This document shows positions 1 through 8,005 of a stretch of DNA of 64,000 nt, in pieces. The notes beneath the pieces are model-generated. The model ran no database searches. It worked only from the letters and a program-made list of their open reading frames with translations, and was not told the origin of the DNA. The number at the start of each line of letters is the position of its first letter. The stretch's first letter is position 1. The stretch comes from Cryobacterium sp. PH31-AA6 (lineage in GTDB: Bacteria > Actinomycetota > Actinomycetes > Actinomycetales > Microbacteriaceae): the NCBI RefSeq assembly GCF_030063195.1, contig NZ_JASISS010000001.1, forward strand, positions 62,001-126,000, read 5' to 3'. The translations under genes and the position numbers were made by a program.

Positions 1-54
1 GAAAACGCGCCAGTCCCTGAAAAGGCGCCAGTCCCTGAAAACGCGCCAGTTCCC
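1..54 (+). repeat. 18-bp tandem repeat x3 in the plsC N-terminal linker
   Basis: Three consecutive 18-bp units (1-18, 19-36, 37-54) differ at only a few positions and encode E-N/K-A-P-V-P. The array may extend left of the window. It is in frame, so copy-number change would lengthen or shorten the linker without breaking the gene. Confidence 0.85.
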
Positions 55-837
55 GAGGAAGCGTCCACGCCCGAGCAACGGCTGACCGAGAAACGGCAGG
101 GTTCCGAGACCCGGCGACCATCGATTTTCTGGATCCTGGCGGCGATCGCGCTCCCGATCATCAACCTCTCCGTGCGTTACCGCATCGAGGATGGGGACAA
201 GTTCCCACGCACTGGCGCGTTCGTGATGGCGCCCAACCACTTCAGCGAAATCGATCCACTGGTGATGGGCGTGCTGAGCTGGAAGCTGGGGCGCGCGCCC
301 CGGTTCATGGCGAAGGCGTCCGTGTTCGGGATCCCCGTGCTCGGCGCGTTGCTGCGCAAATCGGGGCAGATCCCCGTTGCCCGCGGCGGAGCCGCCCGGG
401 GCAATGAACCCGTCAAGGCCGCCGAACGACTGGTCCGCAACGGCCAGATGGTCGTCGTCTATCCGGAGGGCTCGCTGACCCGCGATCCTGGCCTGTGGCC
501 GATGCGCGGCAAGACCGGCGCGGTGCGGATCGCCCTCGAGCAGGGTATCCCCGTCGTCCCGGTCGCCCACTGGGGCACCCAGGCGCTCATGCCCCGGTAC
601 TCCAAGAAGATCAGCCTGTTCCCCCGCAAGACCGTGAAGGTCAAGATTGGCGACCCGCTCGACCTCGCCGAGTTCCGCGGCCGCGCCCTCGACCCGACCA
701 CACTGAACGAGGCGACCGCGGTCGTCATGGACGCCATCACCCACCTGCTCGAAGACCTCCGCGAGGAGAAGGCGCCTGCCCACCGCTGGAATCCAGCGGA
801 GCACAACCAGAAAGAGACCGGCCGTTTTGAAGCCTAA
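1..837 (+). CDS. plsC: 1-acyl-sn-glycerol-3-phosphate acyltransferase (PlsC family), 5'-truncated by window
   Basis: The frame is open from base 1, so the true start lies upstream; 278 residues are visible. It should acylate lysophosphatidic acid at the membrane in phospholipid synthesis. The family motif N-H-F-S-E-I-D (catalytic His near visible residue 80, Asp 85) and a Y-P-E-G motif near residue 155 are both present, with a Lys/Arg-rich segment after them. A hydrophobic stretch (residues about 42-57) precedes the catalytic domain. The N-terminus is a low-complexity Pro/Glu/Ala region containing three copies of a six-residue unit (E-N/K-A-P-V-P). A GTG at 172 could be mistaken for the start, but it falls after the hydrophobic segment. 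The last 11 nt overlap gpsA, suggesting co-transcription with gpsA and ddl. Confidence 0.9.
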   Translation, partial: ENAPVPEKAPVPENAPVPEEASTPEQRLTEKRQGSETRRPSIFWILAAIALPIINLSVRYRIEDGDKFPRTGAFVMAPNHFSEIDPLVMGVLSWKLGRAPRFMAKASVFGIPVLGALLRKSGQIPVARGGAARGNEPVKAAERLVRNGQMVVVYPEGSLTRDPGLWPMRGKTGAVRIALEQGIPVVPVAHWGTQALMPRYSKKISLFPRKTVKVKIGDPLDLAEFRGRALDPTTLNEATAVVMDAITHLLEDLREEKAPAHRWNPAEHNQKETGRFEA

Positions 838-1954
838 GGTTCAGCCAGGCAAGCGGGTCGCCGTTCTCGGCGCCGGCAGCTGGGGCACCACATTTGCGAA
901 GATCCTGGCCGACGGCGGGGCGGACGTCGTGCTCTGGGCGCGCCGGCCCGAACTCGCCCGGGAGATCACCGAGGGGCGCCGCAACAGCGACTACCTCCCG
1001 GGCATCAACCTGCCTGCCAGCCTCCGCGCCACCTCGCGGCTCGACCTGGCCCTCGCCGGGGCCGAGCAGGTGTTCGTCTCCGTGCCGAGCCAGTCGCTCA
1101 GGGAGAACCTGATCCTCGCCGAACCGTTCCTCGCGCCCGGCGCGATCATCGTGTCGCTGATGAAGGGCGTCGAACGTGGCTCCGGCCTGCGGATGAGCGA
1201 GATCATCGCCGAGGTCCTGCCGATCAACCCGGACCTCATCGCCGCCATCTCCGGGCCCAACCTCGCCCTCGAAATCGCCAAGGAGCAGCCCACCGCGGCG
1301 GTGGTCTCCTCGAACAGCCTCGAGACCGCGCAGGCGGTCGCCATGCTCGCGACCAACCGCTACTTCCGCTCCTACGTCAACACGGATGTCATCGGCACCG
1401 AATTCGGCGGCGTGCTGAAGAACCTGATCGCCGTCGCCATCGGCATCGTCGACGGGGTCGGCTACGGCGAGAACACCAAGGCGTCGATCATCACGCGAGG
1501 TCTGGTCGAGATGACGGACTTCGCTGTGGCCTACGGTGCCAAGCCGGAGACCCTGGCCGGGCTGGCCGGACTCGGCGACCTGATCGCCACCTGCCAGTCC
1601 CCGCTCTCGCGCAACAACACCGCCGGCCGGCTCCTCGGCCAGGGTTACGGCATCAATGACGTCGTGAAGCAGATGCAGCAGACCACCGAGGGTCTCGCCT
1701 CGGTCGGCCCCATTCTCGAGCTCGCCCGTGCCAAGGGGGTGGACATGCCCATCGTCGAGCAGGTTCGCCAGGTGCTGGCCGGTACGCTGAAACCGCGGGA
1801 TCTCGCCCCGCACCTCACCACGGACTCGGACGAGCCGCAGGGCGAAAGGACGATCGATGACTCACAAGCTCACGGTGGCGCTGCTCTTTGGGGGTCGGTC
1901 AAGCGAACATTCGATCAGCTGCGCCACGGCGGGGGGCGTTCTGGCGGCAATTGA
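827..1954 (+). CDS. gpsA: glycerol-3-phosphate dehydrogenase [NAD(P)+]
   Basis: Reduces dihydroxyacetone phosphate to sn-glycerol 3-phosphate, the substrate that PlsC-type enzymes acylate. The Rossmann motif G-A-G-S-W-G is at residues 15-20; S-G-P-N-L-A, the catalytic Lys (about K198 in V-L-K-N) and the G-L-G-D-L motif are all present. The start is TTG at 827, overlapping the plsC stop by 11 nt. The protein is 375 residues, longer than the usual 320-345, because its frame has no stop until 1954. The last 98 nt are also the 5' end of ddl. The catalytic domain appears to end near residue 330, and the Gly/Ser/Arg-rich tail looks like accidental extension after loss of an ancestral stop. Confidence 0.93.
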   Translation: MKPKVQPGKRVAVLGAGSWGTTFAKILADGGADVVLWARRPELAREITEGRRNSDYLPGINLPASLRATSRLDLALAGAEQVFVSVPSQSLRENLILAEPFLAPGAIIVSLMKGVERGSGLRMSEIIAEVLPINPDLIAAISGPNLALEIAKEQPTAAVVSSNSLETAQAVAMLATNRYFRSYVNTDVIGTEFGGVLKNLIAVAIGIVDGVGYGENTKASIITRGLVEMTDFAVAYGAKPETLAGLAGLGDLIATCQSPLSRNNTAGRLLGQGYGINDVVKQMQQTTEGLASVGPILELARAKGVDMPIVEQVRQVLAGTLKPRDLAPHLTTDSDEPQGERTIDDSQAHGGAALWGSVKRTFDQLRHGGGRSGGN

Positions 1955-2960
1955 CCGCGAACGTTACGACGTCATCCCGATCGGCATCACCCGCGACGGG
2001 GCCTTCGTGCTGGAGGTGGACGACCCGGCACGGTTCGCGCTCAACGCGGACGAACTGCCGGAGGTCTTCGACAACGGCAGCCGGGTTCGCTGGCCGGAAA
2101 GCACCCTCAGCCGGCAGCTGACCGTCACCGACGGCGCCGGTCTCGGTTCGCGCTCGCTCGGCAACGTCGACCTCGTTTTCCCGATCCTGCACGGACCGTT
2201 CGGCGAGGACGGCACCATCCAGGGGCTGCTCGAGCTCACCGGTCTGCCCTATGTCGGCTCCGGAGTGCTCGCATCGGCGCTCGGGATGGACAAGCACTTC
2301 ACCAAGACGGTCTTCCAGCAGGCGTCCCTGCCGGTCGCGCCGTGGCGCACGATCACGGCGGATGACTGGGCGGAGGCTCCCGGGATGGCCCACGCGGCGA
2401 TCGAGGAACTCGGGCTTCCCGTGTTCGTCAAGCCCGCCAGGGCCGGGTCCAGCGTCGGGGTCAGCAAGGTATCGACGAGGGACCAGCTGCCGGAGGCGAT
2501 GAGGGTGGCCCTCGCCGAGGACGAGAAGGTGCTGATCGAGGCCGCCCTCGTCGGGCGCGAACTCGAGATCGCGGTTCTGCAGGGTCGCCCAGGCGAACCG
2601 ACCAGGGCATCCGTCGCCGGCGAGGTACTCGTCAGCGGTCGCGACTTCTACGACTTCGCCGCCAAATATCTGGGCGCCGCCGGCATCGACCTGATCTGCC
2701 CCGCCGATCTCACGGCCGCCGAACTCGCCGAGATGCAAAGGCTCGCCATTCGCGCGTTCGACGCCATCGACGGGGCCGGGCTCGCCAGGGTGGACTTCTT
2801 CCACACCGAGGGCGGCTGGGTGATCAACGAGATCAACACCATGCCGGGTTTCACCCCGATCTCGATGTTCCCCAGTTGTTGGCTCGCCAGCGGCTACACC
2901 TACCCGCAGCTGATCGACGAGCTGATCGAGGTGGCGGTTAGCCGCACGGCGAAGCGGTAA
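1857..2960 (+). CDS. ddl: D-alanine--D-alanine ligase
   Basis: ATP-grasp ligase that joins two D-alanines for peptidoglycan precursor synthesis; 367 residues, normal length. The N-terminal L-F-G-G-R-S-S-E-H motif, H-G-P-F-G-E-D-G, the ATP-binding K-P-A-R-A-G-S-S-V-G segment and the C-terminal E-I-N-T-M-P-G-F-T motif are all visible. The start is the ATG at 1857 with an A/G-rich Shine-Dalgarno (aaagga) upstream; it lies 98 nt inside the gpsA frame. The gene ends 15 nt before the convergent DUF3515 gene, with a perfect hairpin between them. Confidence 0.96.
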   Translation: MTHKLTVALLFGGRSSEHSISCATAGGVLAAIDRERYDVIPIGITRDGAFVLEVDDPARFALNADELPEVFDNGSRVRWPESTLSRQLTVTDGAGLGSRSLGNVDLVFPILHGPFGEDGTIQGLLELTGLPYVGSGVLASALGMDKHFTKTVFQQASLPVAPWRTITADDWAEAPGMAHAAIEELGLPVFVKPARAGSSVGVSKVSTRDQLPEAMRVALAEDEKVLIEAALVGRELEIAVLQGRPGEPTRASVAGEVLVSGRDFYDFAAKYLGAAGIDLICPADLTAAELAEMQRLAIRAFDAIDGAGLARVDFFHTEGGWVINEINTMPGFTPISMFPSCWLASGYTYPQLIDELIEVAVSRTAKR

Positions 2961-2967
2961 CCGGCGC

Positions 2968-2993
2968 GCCGTGACCTATGGGGCGGTCACGGC
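2968..2993. terminator. bidirectional hairpin between ddl and the DUF3515 gene
   Basis: Perfect 9-bp arms (2968-2976 and 2985-2993) enclose an 8-nt loop. It lies between two convergent genes and covers the DUF3515 stop codon. There is no clear T-run, which is common for actinobacterial terminators. Confidence 0.6.
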
Positions 2994-3491
2994 CGTGCCG
3001 CCGTCGGTGGGGATGGTGAGGTCCTCGACCCCGAGGCACTGCCGGGTGGCCGGGATGGCGGACACCGCCTGGGCCAGGTCGACCAGTACGGTCGAACCGC
3101 TGACCGTGCCGGAGTCGATCACCAGCTCGGTCGCCGGGTTGCGACCGTAGGTCGTGTACCGGTAGAGCGGCGCCTCCGAGTCGTCCTCGATCCAGTCGAT
3201 GCCGTTCACGTTGAGGCAGGGAAGGGTTGTCGGCACCGGTACGGCGACCCCGCAGTGCAGCAGCACCGCGGCGGGGGTGCCCCAGGCCCCGGTGGACTGC
3301 GCGTTCGTCTCGCGCTCCGGTAACGCCCCGACGGCGGTGGGCAGGCGCACGATCAGATCGGCGCAGGTCGGATTCGCGGCATCCTTCGACGGCTCGAGCG
3401 GCACGATCGCGGTGCAGCCGGTGAGGAGCACGGTGCCGACGACGAGCGTGATCGCGAGGCCGGCGCGGAGGAGGCGGGAACGGGGGGTCAT
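2976..3491 (-). CDS. DUF3515 family lipoprotein
   Basis: A 171-residue secreted protein. It has a short basic N-terminus, a hydrophobic core and a lipobox L-L-T-G-C at residues 22-26, so it should be lipid-anchored outside the membrane. The body carries several Cys residues and a C-L-x-V-N-G-I-x-W segment typical of DUF3515 proteins, which occur next to thiL in actinobacteria. The function is unknown. The start is the ATG at 3491, chosen because a TAGCCT -10 element ends 7 nt before it. The gene is transcribed divergently from thiL across a 24-bp gap and converges on ddl. Confidence 0.82.
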   Translation of the reverse strand: MTPRSRLLRAGLAITLVVGTVLLTGCTAIVPLEPSKDAANPTCADLIVRLPTAVGALPERETNAQSTGAWGTPAAVLLHCGVAVPVPTTLPCLNVNGIDWIEDDSEAPLYRYTTYGRNPATELVIDSGTVSGSTVLVDLAQAVSAIPATRQCLGVEDLTIPTDGGTAVTAP

Positions 3492-3498
3492 TGCATTC

Positions 3499-3508
3499 AG
3501 GCTACCGT
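3499..3508. promoter_or_regulatory. overlapping back-to-back -10 elements for thiL and DUF3515
   Basis: The plus-strand hexamer TACCGT (3503-3508) ends 7 nt before the thiL ATG, and the minus-strand hexamer TAGCCT (3504-3499) ends 7 nt before the DUF3515 ATG. They share the central TA. Both genes are therefore predicted to be leaderless and to compete for RNA polymerase. Based on spacing and the TAnnnT consensus. Confidence 0.65.
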
Positions 3509-3515
3509 TTGACGT

Positions 3516-4523
3516 ATGACGATTGCTGCGGCCGCACCGCTTCCCTCCGGCCAGACACTCGCCGACCTCAGCGAGGGTGAGGTGCTTGCCCGGATCTTCC
3601 CGCGCCTGCCCGGCTCTGCCGCCCAGCTGATCGGACCGGGCGACGACGCCGCCGTGCTGCGGGCCCCGGACGGCCGCTATGTGGTGACCACGGACATGAT
3701 GATCCAGGGTCCTGACTTTCGTCTGGCCTGGTCGACCCCGCACGACCTCGGCTGGAAGGCAGCCGCGACGAACCTGTCGGATGTCGCCGCCATGGGTGCA
3801 CGCCCCACCGCCCTGGTCGTCGCCATCGCCGCGCCGCCCTCCACGCCGATCTGGGTGATCGAGGGGATCGCAGACGGACTCAGGGACGGCTGCGAGGCGC
3901 TGGCCCCCGGCTGCGGCGTCGTCGGCGGCGACCTGTCCGCCTCCGACGCCCTCACGCTGGCCGTCACGGCCTTCGGCGACCTGGAGGGGCGCGAGCCCGT
4001 GTTGCGCTCCGGGGCGCGCCCAGGCGACGTCGTGGCGCTTGCCGGGCGGCTCGGAGACGCCGGGTGGGGGCTCAGCCTGCTGTTCCGGCTCGGTGTGGAC
4101 GCCGACGGGGTGCCGGATGCCGCGCTCGCCGCTGCACTGCGGCAGCAGCATCCGCGCGAGATCGAAGCCCAGCTCACTCCGGAGCCGCCGATCGACCGCG
4201 GCCCGGCCGCCGCGGTCGCCGGGGCGACCGCGATGCTCGACGTGTCGGACGGCCTCGCCATCGACGCCGGGCGACTCGCCCGGGCCAGCGGCGTGGGGAT
4301 CGATTTCGACGGGGCGACGCTCGGCGACCACGTCGAGCGTGCCCTCGGCGGCGGCGAGGACCACGGACTGCTGGCAACGTTTCCCGCCGGGACGACGCTG
4401 CCGGAAGGCTTCCGCCGGCTCGGTGTCGTCACGGCCGAGGCGGGCATGGTGTTCGTCGACGGGACCGCGCACACCCAGGGCGGCTGGGACCCGTACCGCG
4501 GTTGGGACGGCGCGGCGGGCTGA
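3516..4523 (+). CDS. thiL: thiamine-monophosphate kinase
   Basis: Phosphorylates thiamine monophosphate to thiamine pyrophosphate with ATP; PurM/ThiL fold. The N-terminal G-P-G-D-D-A-A-V motif (Mg-ATP binding), T-T-D-M, a W-K-A-A-A-T-N-L-S-D-V-A-A-M-G-A segment and the L-D-V-S-D-G-L-A motif are characteristic. At 335 residues the length is normal. The start is the ATG at 3516; no Shine-Dalgarno is seen, but a TACCGT hexamer ends 7 nt upstream, so the mRNA is probably leaderless. It converges on rsmD, with a large hairpin between the two genes. Confidence 0.93.
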   Translation: MTIAAAAPLPSGQTLADLSEGEVLARIFPRLPGSAAQLIGPGDDAAVLRAPDGRYVVTTDMMIQGPDFRLAWSTPHDLGWKAAATNLSDVAAMGARPTALVVAIAAPPSTPIWVIEGIADGLRDGCEALAPGCGVVGGDLSASDALTLAVTAFGDLEGREPVLRSGARPGDVVALAGRLGDAGWGLSLLFRLGVDADGVPDAALAAALRQQHPREIEAQLTPEPPIDRGPAAAVAGATAMLDVSDGLAIDAGRLARASGVGIDFDGATLGDHVERALGGGEDHGLLATFPAGTTLPEGFRRLGVVTAEAGMVFVDGTAHTQGGWDPYRGWDGAAG

Positions 4524-4543
4524 GCGCCCCGCCGGTCGATGAG

Positions 4544-4603
4544 CGCGCCCGTTTCCGCACCCCGCGCCCGCCCCCGCGGTAGCGGGCTGCGGAAACGGGC
4601 GCG
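4544..4603. terminator. large bidirectional hairpin between thiL and rsmD
   Basis: Perfect 16-bp arms (4544-4559 and 4588-4603) surround a G/C-rich spacer that can form its own inner stem. It sits in the gap between convergent genes and is the natural terminator for both. No T-run is visible on either side. Confidence 0.7.
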
Positions 4604-4625
4604 GCGGCGGGTGCGCGACCGCGAA

Positions 4626-5216
4626 TCAGGCCGGCGGCAGGTCCTGGGCGGAGACGGGAACGGCGTACCAGACGGTGGTGTCGCCGTAGTCCTTGCGCCG
4701 GTCGCTCTCGAGGCCGGGGCCCCAGGTCGGTTCGGGGGAGCGGGAACTGCGCTCGACGACCACAAGGGCGTCTTCATCGAGGAGCGGGGCGAGCGCGGCC
4801 AGGTTGTGCCCGAGTTCGATCTCCGGCAGGTCGTAGGGCGGGTCAAGGAAGACGAGGTCGAAGCCCTCCCCGGTGGCGGCCAGGAACGACTGGACGGCCT
4901 GCGACGTCACCTTGATCTTCGGTGTGTCCTTCTTCGGCGCGGCCCGCAGCACCGCGTCCGTGTTCTTGCGGCACAGCTGCGCGGCCCCGAAGCTGTTCTC
5001 GACCAGGGTGACGATGCGGGCGCCCCGGCTGGCTGCCTCGAGGCCGAGCGCACCCGACCCCGCGTAGAGGTCGAGTACCCGGGCGCCGCGCACGATGTCG
5101 CGGGCGTCGAGGGCGGAGAAGATCGCTTCGCGCACCCTGTCGCTGGTGGGACGGGTGCCGGTCTTGGGTACAGCCAGGGGCAGGGAACCGGCAAAACCGG
5201 CGACAATTCGCGTCAT
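4626..5216 (-). CDS. rsmD: 16S rRNA (guanine(966)-N(2))-methyltransferase
   Basis: SAM-dependent methyltransferase acting on G966 (E. coli numbering) of 16S rRNA; 196 residues. Visible motifs are the N-terminal T-R-P-T-S-D-R-V-R-E-A-I-F, the SAM-binding V-L-D-L-Y-A-G-S-G-A-L-G-L-E-A, and the catalytic L-D-P-P-Y. The start is the ATG at 5216 just before R-I-V-A-G. A TAGGCT hexamer on the minus strand (5232-5227) lies 10 nt upstream, implying a very short or absent leader. The gene is divergent from recG across 72 bp. Confidence 0.94.
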   Translation of the reverse strand: MTRIVAGFAGSLPLAVPKTGTRPTSDRVREAIFSALDARDIVRGARVLDLYAGSGALGLEAASRGARIVTLVENSFGAAQLCRKNTDAVLRAAPKKDTPKIKVTSQAVQSFLAATGEGFDLVFLDPPYDLPEIELGHNLAALAPLLDEDALVVVERSSRSPEPTWGPGLESDRRKDYGDTTVWYAVPVSAQDLPPA

Positions 5217-5276
5217 GAGGGTTTCGAGCCTAGCGCCCGGCCGCCCGATGGGTGCGTCAGTGTCGGAGCCCACGCC

Positions 5277-5282
5277 TACGAT
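5277..5282 (+). promoter_or_regulatory. -10 element (TACGAT) of recG, leaderless layout
   Basis: The TAnnnT hexamer ends 6 nt before the recG ATG, which places the transcription start at or next to the start codon. No Shine-Dalgarno is present. Confidence 0.55.
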
Positions 5283-5288
5283 CGAAGC

Positions 5289-7481
5289 ATGACCGAATCG
5301 GCTGCCGCACACACCGACGCCGTCACCCTCGACACGAAGCTGGCGAACGTGGTCGGCGGCCGCACGACGACCGCGCTGACCAAGGCATTCGGCATCGTCA
5401 CGGTCGGCGACCTGCTCAGTCACTACCCGCGCCGGTATGCCCGACGCGGCGAACTCTCCGCGATCAGCCTCCTGCCCCTCGACGAGAACGTGACGATCAT
5501 CGCCGAGATCCGCACCGTGGAAGAACGCGAGATGAAGGTCCGAAAGGGGTCGATCGTCGAGGTCAAGATCTCCGACGGTCGCGGCATTCTCAGCCTCACC
5601 TACTTCAACCAGTCCTGGCGGGCCAAACAGCTCGCCCCCGGCATGCGCGGCATGTTCGCCGGCAAGGTGTCCGATTACAAAGGCCACCTGCAGCTCACCC
5701 ACCCGACCTATCGACTCTTCGGTGCCGGCGAAGACGACGAGCCCGACATGCCCACGGATGCCGCGGCCGCGAAACTGTGGATCGAGCAGCCGATCGCGAT
5801 CTACCCGGCCACGAACACCATCGCCAGCTGGCAGATCACCAAGACCGTGGAGGTCGTCCTCGACGCCCTCCGCCGCGTCCCAGACCCGATCCCGGCCGCG
5901 CTCCGCGCCGAACGGGGTCTGCTGCCGCACGCCAGGGCGCTCGAACTCATCCACCGGCCGGAGACCGATTCGGACTGGCGCCGGGCGAGGGACACCCTCC
6001 GGTTCACCGAGGCGCTCGTGCTGCAAACCGCGCTCGTGCAGCAGCGAAACTCCGCCCGTGCCCAGAAGGCGACGCCGCGCGTGCCGGTGCCCGGCGGCTT
6101 CCTCGAGCGTTTCGATGCCGCCCTCCCCTTCACCCTGACGAGCGACCAGGAGGTTGTCGGCGGTGAGATCGCCCGCGACCTCGCCGAAGACGCCCCGATG
6201 AACCGTCTCGTGCAGGGTGAGGTCGGGTCCGGGAAGACGGTCGTCGCGCTCCGGGCCATGCTCGCGGTGGCGGACTCCGGTGGCCAGGCAGCATTCCTCG
6301 CCCCGACCGAGGTGCTCGCCGGGCAGCACCTCCGGTCGATCGTGCGTGCCCTCGGACCAGACCTCGCCGTGGCGCTGATGCCGACGCTGCTCACCGGGCA
6401 ACTGCCGGTCGCCGAGCGCCGCAAGGCCCTGCTGCGGGCGGTGTCCGGCCAGTCGCGCATCGTCATCGGCACCCACGCCCTTCTCGGCGACACGGTCACC
6501 TTCTTCGACCTCGGGCTGGTTGTGGTCGACGAACAGCACCGGTTCGGCGTCGATCAGCGTGAGGCCCTGCGGCAGAAGGGCGCCGTTCCGCCGCACGTGC
6601 TCGTGCTGACCGCGACCCCGATCCCGCGCACGATCGCGATGACGGTCTTCGGCGACCTCGACGTGAGCACGATCGCCATGCTGCCCGAGGGCAGGCAGGG
6701 CATCGAGACCTTCGTCGTTCCCCTCGGCGACAAGCCGGCCTGGGTGACCCGGGTCTGGGAGCGGCTGGCGGAGGAGCTCGCCCTGGGCAGGCAGGCCTTC
6801 GTGGTCTGCCCGGCGATCGCGCCGAAACAGGTCGAGGAGGGCGAAATCCAGGACCCGGAAGCCAGGGCACCGGCGTCCGTCGAGGAGATGCTCGCCGAGC
6901 TGCGGGCCAGGCCGATCTTCGCCTCCGCGCGAATCCAAGCCCTGCACGGCCGGATGACCAGCGAACAAAAAGACCTGACCATGCGTGCGTTCGCCGGCGG
7001 GGAGATTGACGTGCTCGTCGCGACCACCGTGATTGAGGTCGGCGTCGACGTGCCCAATGCGTCGGTGATGGTGGTGATGGACGCCGACCGGTTCGGCGTG
7101 TCCCAGCTGCACCAGCTTCGTGGCCGGGTGGGCCGCGGGGGAGTGCCCGGACTCTGCCTCCTCGTCACCACGGCGGAGGCCGAATCGGTGGCCCGGGAAC
7201 GGGTCGATGCCGTCGCGGCGACCCTCGACGGCTTCGAACTGGCCCAGGTCGACCTCGAATTGCGCCGGGAGGGCGATGTGCTCGGCAGCAACCAGTCCGG
7301 CGGGCGGTCCTCGCTGCGACTGCTCCGGGTAATCACTGACGGCGACCTGATCGGGGAGGCGAGGGGGCACGCCCAGGAGCTGATCGGTTGGGATCCCGAG
7401 TTGGAGAGCGTTCCTGCGCTGCGGGACGCGGTGCGGCGGCGGCTCGACGACTCCGAGCGAGCCTCACTGACAAAGAGCTGA
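5289..7481 (+). CDS. recG: ATP-dependent DNA helicase RecG
   Basis: Remodels stalled replication forks and Holliday junctions; 730 residues. An N-terminal wedge/OB domain comes first (R-R-Y and G-x-L-S-L-T-Y-F-N motifs). The helicase core follows: Walker A G-E-V-G-S-G-K-T near residue 310, D-E-Q-H at about 414, T-A-T-P-I-P-R-T, and the helicase motif VI region L-R-G-R-V-G-R-G. The start is the ATG at 5289, placed by a TACGAT -10 element 6 nt upstream. The frame is open far upstream, but that stretch is the antisense of rsmD and carries no RecG homology. Confidence 0.96.
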   Translation: MTESAAAHTDAVTLDTKLANVVGGRTTTALTKAFGIVTVGDLLSHYPRRYARRGELSAISLLPLDENVTIIAEIRTVEEREMKVRKGSIVEVKISDGRGILSLTYFNQSWRAKQLAPGMRGMFAGKVSDYKGHLQLTHPTYRLFGAGEDDEPDMPTDAAAAKLWIEQPIAIYPATNTIASWQITKTVEVVLDALRRVPDPIPAALRAERGLLPHARALELIHRPETDSDWRRARDTLRFTEALVLQTALVQQRNSARAQKATPRVPVPGGFLERFDAALPFTLTSDQEVVGGEIARDLAEDAPMNRLVQGEVGSGKTVVALRAMLAVADSGGQAAFLAPTEVLAGQHLRSIVRALGPDLAVALMPTLLTGQLPVAERRKALLRAVSGQSRIVIGTHALLGDTVTFFDLGLVVVDEQHRFGVDQREALRQKGAVPPHVLVLTATPIPRTIAMTVFGDLDVSTIAMLPEGRQGIETFVVPLGDKPAWVTRVWERLAEELALGRQAFVVCPAIAPKQVEEGEIQDPEARAPASVEEMLAELRARPIFASARIQALHGRMTSEQKDLTMRAFAGGEIDVLVATTVIEVGVDVPNASVMVVMDADRFGVSQLHQLRGRVGRGGVPGLCLLVTTAEAESVARERVDAVAATLDGFELAQVDLELRREGDVLGSNQSGGRSSLRLLRVITDGDLIGEARGHAQELIGWDPELESVPALRDAVRRRLDDSERASLTKS

Positions 7482-7503
7482 CCCGCCGTCCACACTCTGG
7501 GGC

Positions 7504-7509
7504 TAGGGT
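7504..7509 (+). promoter_or_regulatory. -10 element (TAGGGT) of coaD, leaderless layout
   Basis: The hexamer ends 7 nt before the coaD ATG at 7517. It argues for 7517 rather than the in-frame GTG at 7508, which would overlap the hexamer itself. Confidence 0.55.
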
Positions 7510-7516
7510 GAAACGT

Positions 7517-8005
7517 ATGCGCAGGATCGCCGTCGTCCCTGGATCATTCGACCCCGTCACACTGGGTCACCTCGACGTGATCGAACGGGCGGCCGGTCTC
7601 TTCGATGAACTTCATGTTCTCGTCGTGCACAATCCGGACAAATCGGCACTCCTGCCGATCAGCCAGCGGGTGTCGCTGATCCAGCTGGCGATCAAGGATG
7701 CCGGCCTGCCGGACAACATCACGGTCGCGTCCTGGAGCATGGGCCTCCTCGTCGACTACTGCCTGGAGGTCGGTGCCAGCGTGCTGGTCAAGGGCATCCG
7801 CTCGCAGGTCGACGTCGCCTACGAAACCCCGATGGCGATCGTCAACCGCAACCTCGCGTCGGTCGAAACGGTCTTCCTGCTGCCCAACCCCGCCAACGCC
7901 CACGTCTCCAGCTCGCTGGTGCGCCAGGTCGCCGCGCTCGGCGGAGACATCACCCCCTACGTGCCCAGCGTCGTCGCCAGCTTCCTGCAGAAGGCCCCCG
8001 TGTGA
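7517..8005 (+). CDS. coaD: phosphopantetheine adenylyltransferase
   Basis: Transfers AMP from ATP to 4'-phosphopantetheine, the penultimate step of coenzyme A synthesis. At 162 residues it has the normal length. The nucleotidyltransferase signature [10 protein letters not shown] is at residues 9-18, and the C-terminal S-S-S-L-V-R segment of the family is present. The start is the ATG at 7517, 7 nt after a TAGGGT element. The stop overlaps the following MoxR gene by 4 nt (GTGA), so coaD probably leads a four-gene operon with the MoxR/DUF58/transglutaminase genes. Confidence 0.95.
   Translation: MRRIAVVPGSFDPVTLGHLDVIERAAGLFDELHVLVVHNPDKSALLPISQRVSLIQLAIKDAGLPDNITVASWSMGLLVDYCLEVGASVLVKGIRSQVDVAYETPMAIVNRNLASVETVFLLPNPANAHVSSSLVRQVAALGGDITPYVPSVVASFLQKAPV

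Noticed and set aside
737-1813. Long minus-strand open frame opposite gpsA (about 358 codons)
   Set aside because: It is the antisense of a well-supported gene, is full of Gly/Arg/Asp-rich low-complexity sequence and has no motif; a usual by-product of high G+C.
4539-5288. N-terminal extension of RecG
   Set aside because: The stretch is antisense to rsmD and includes the intergenic hairpin; no RecG homology before 5289.
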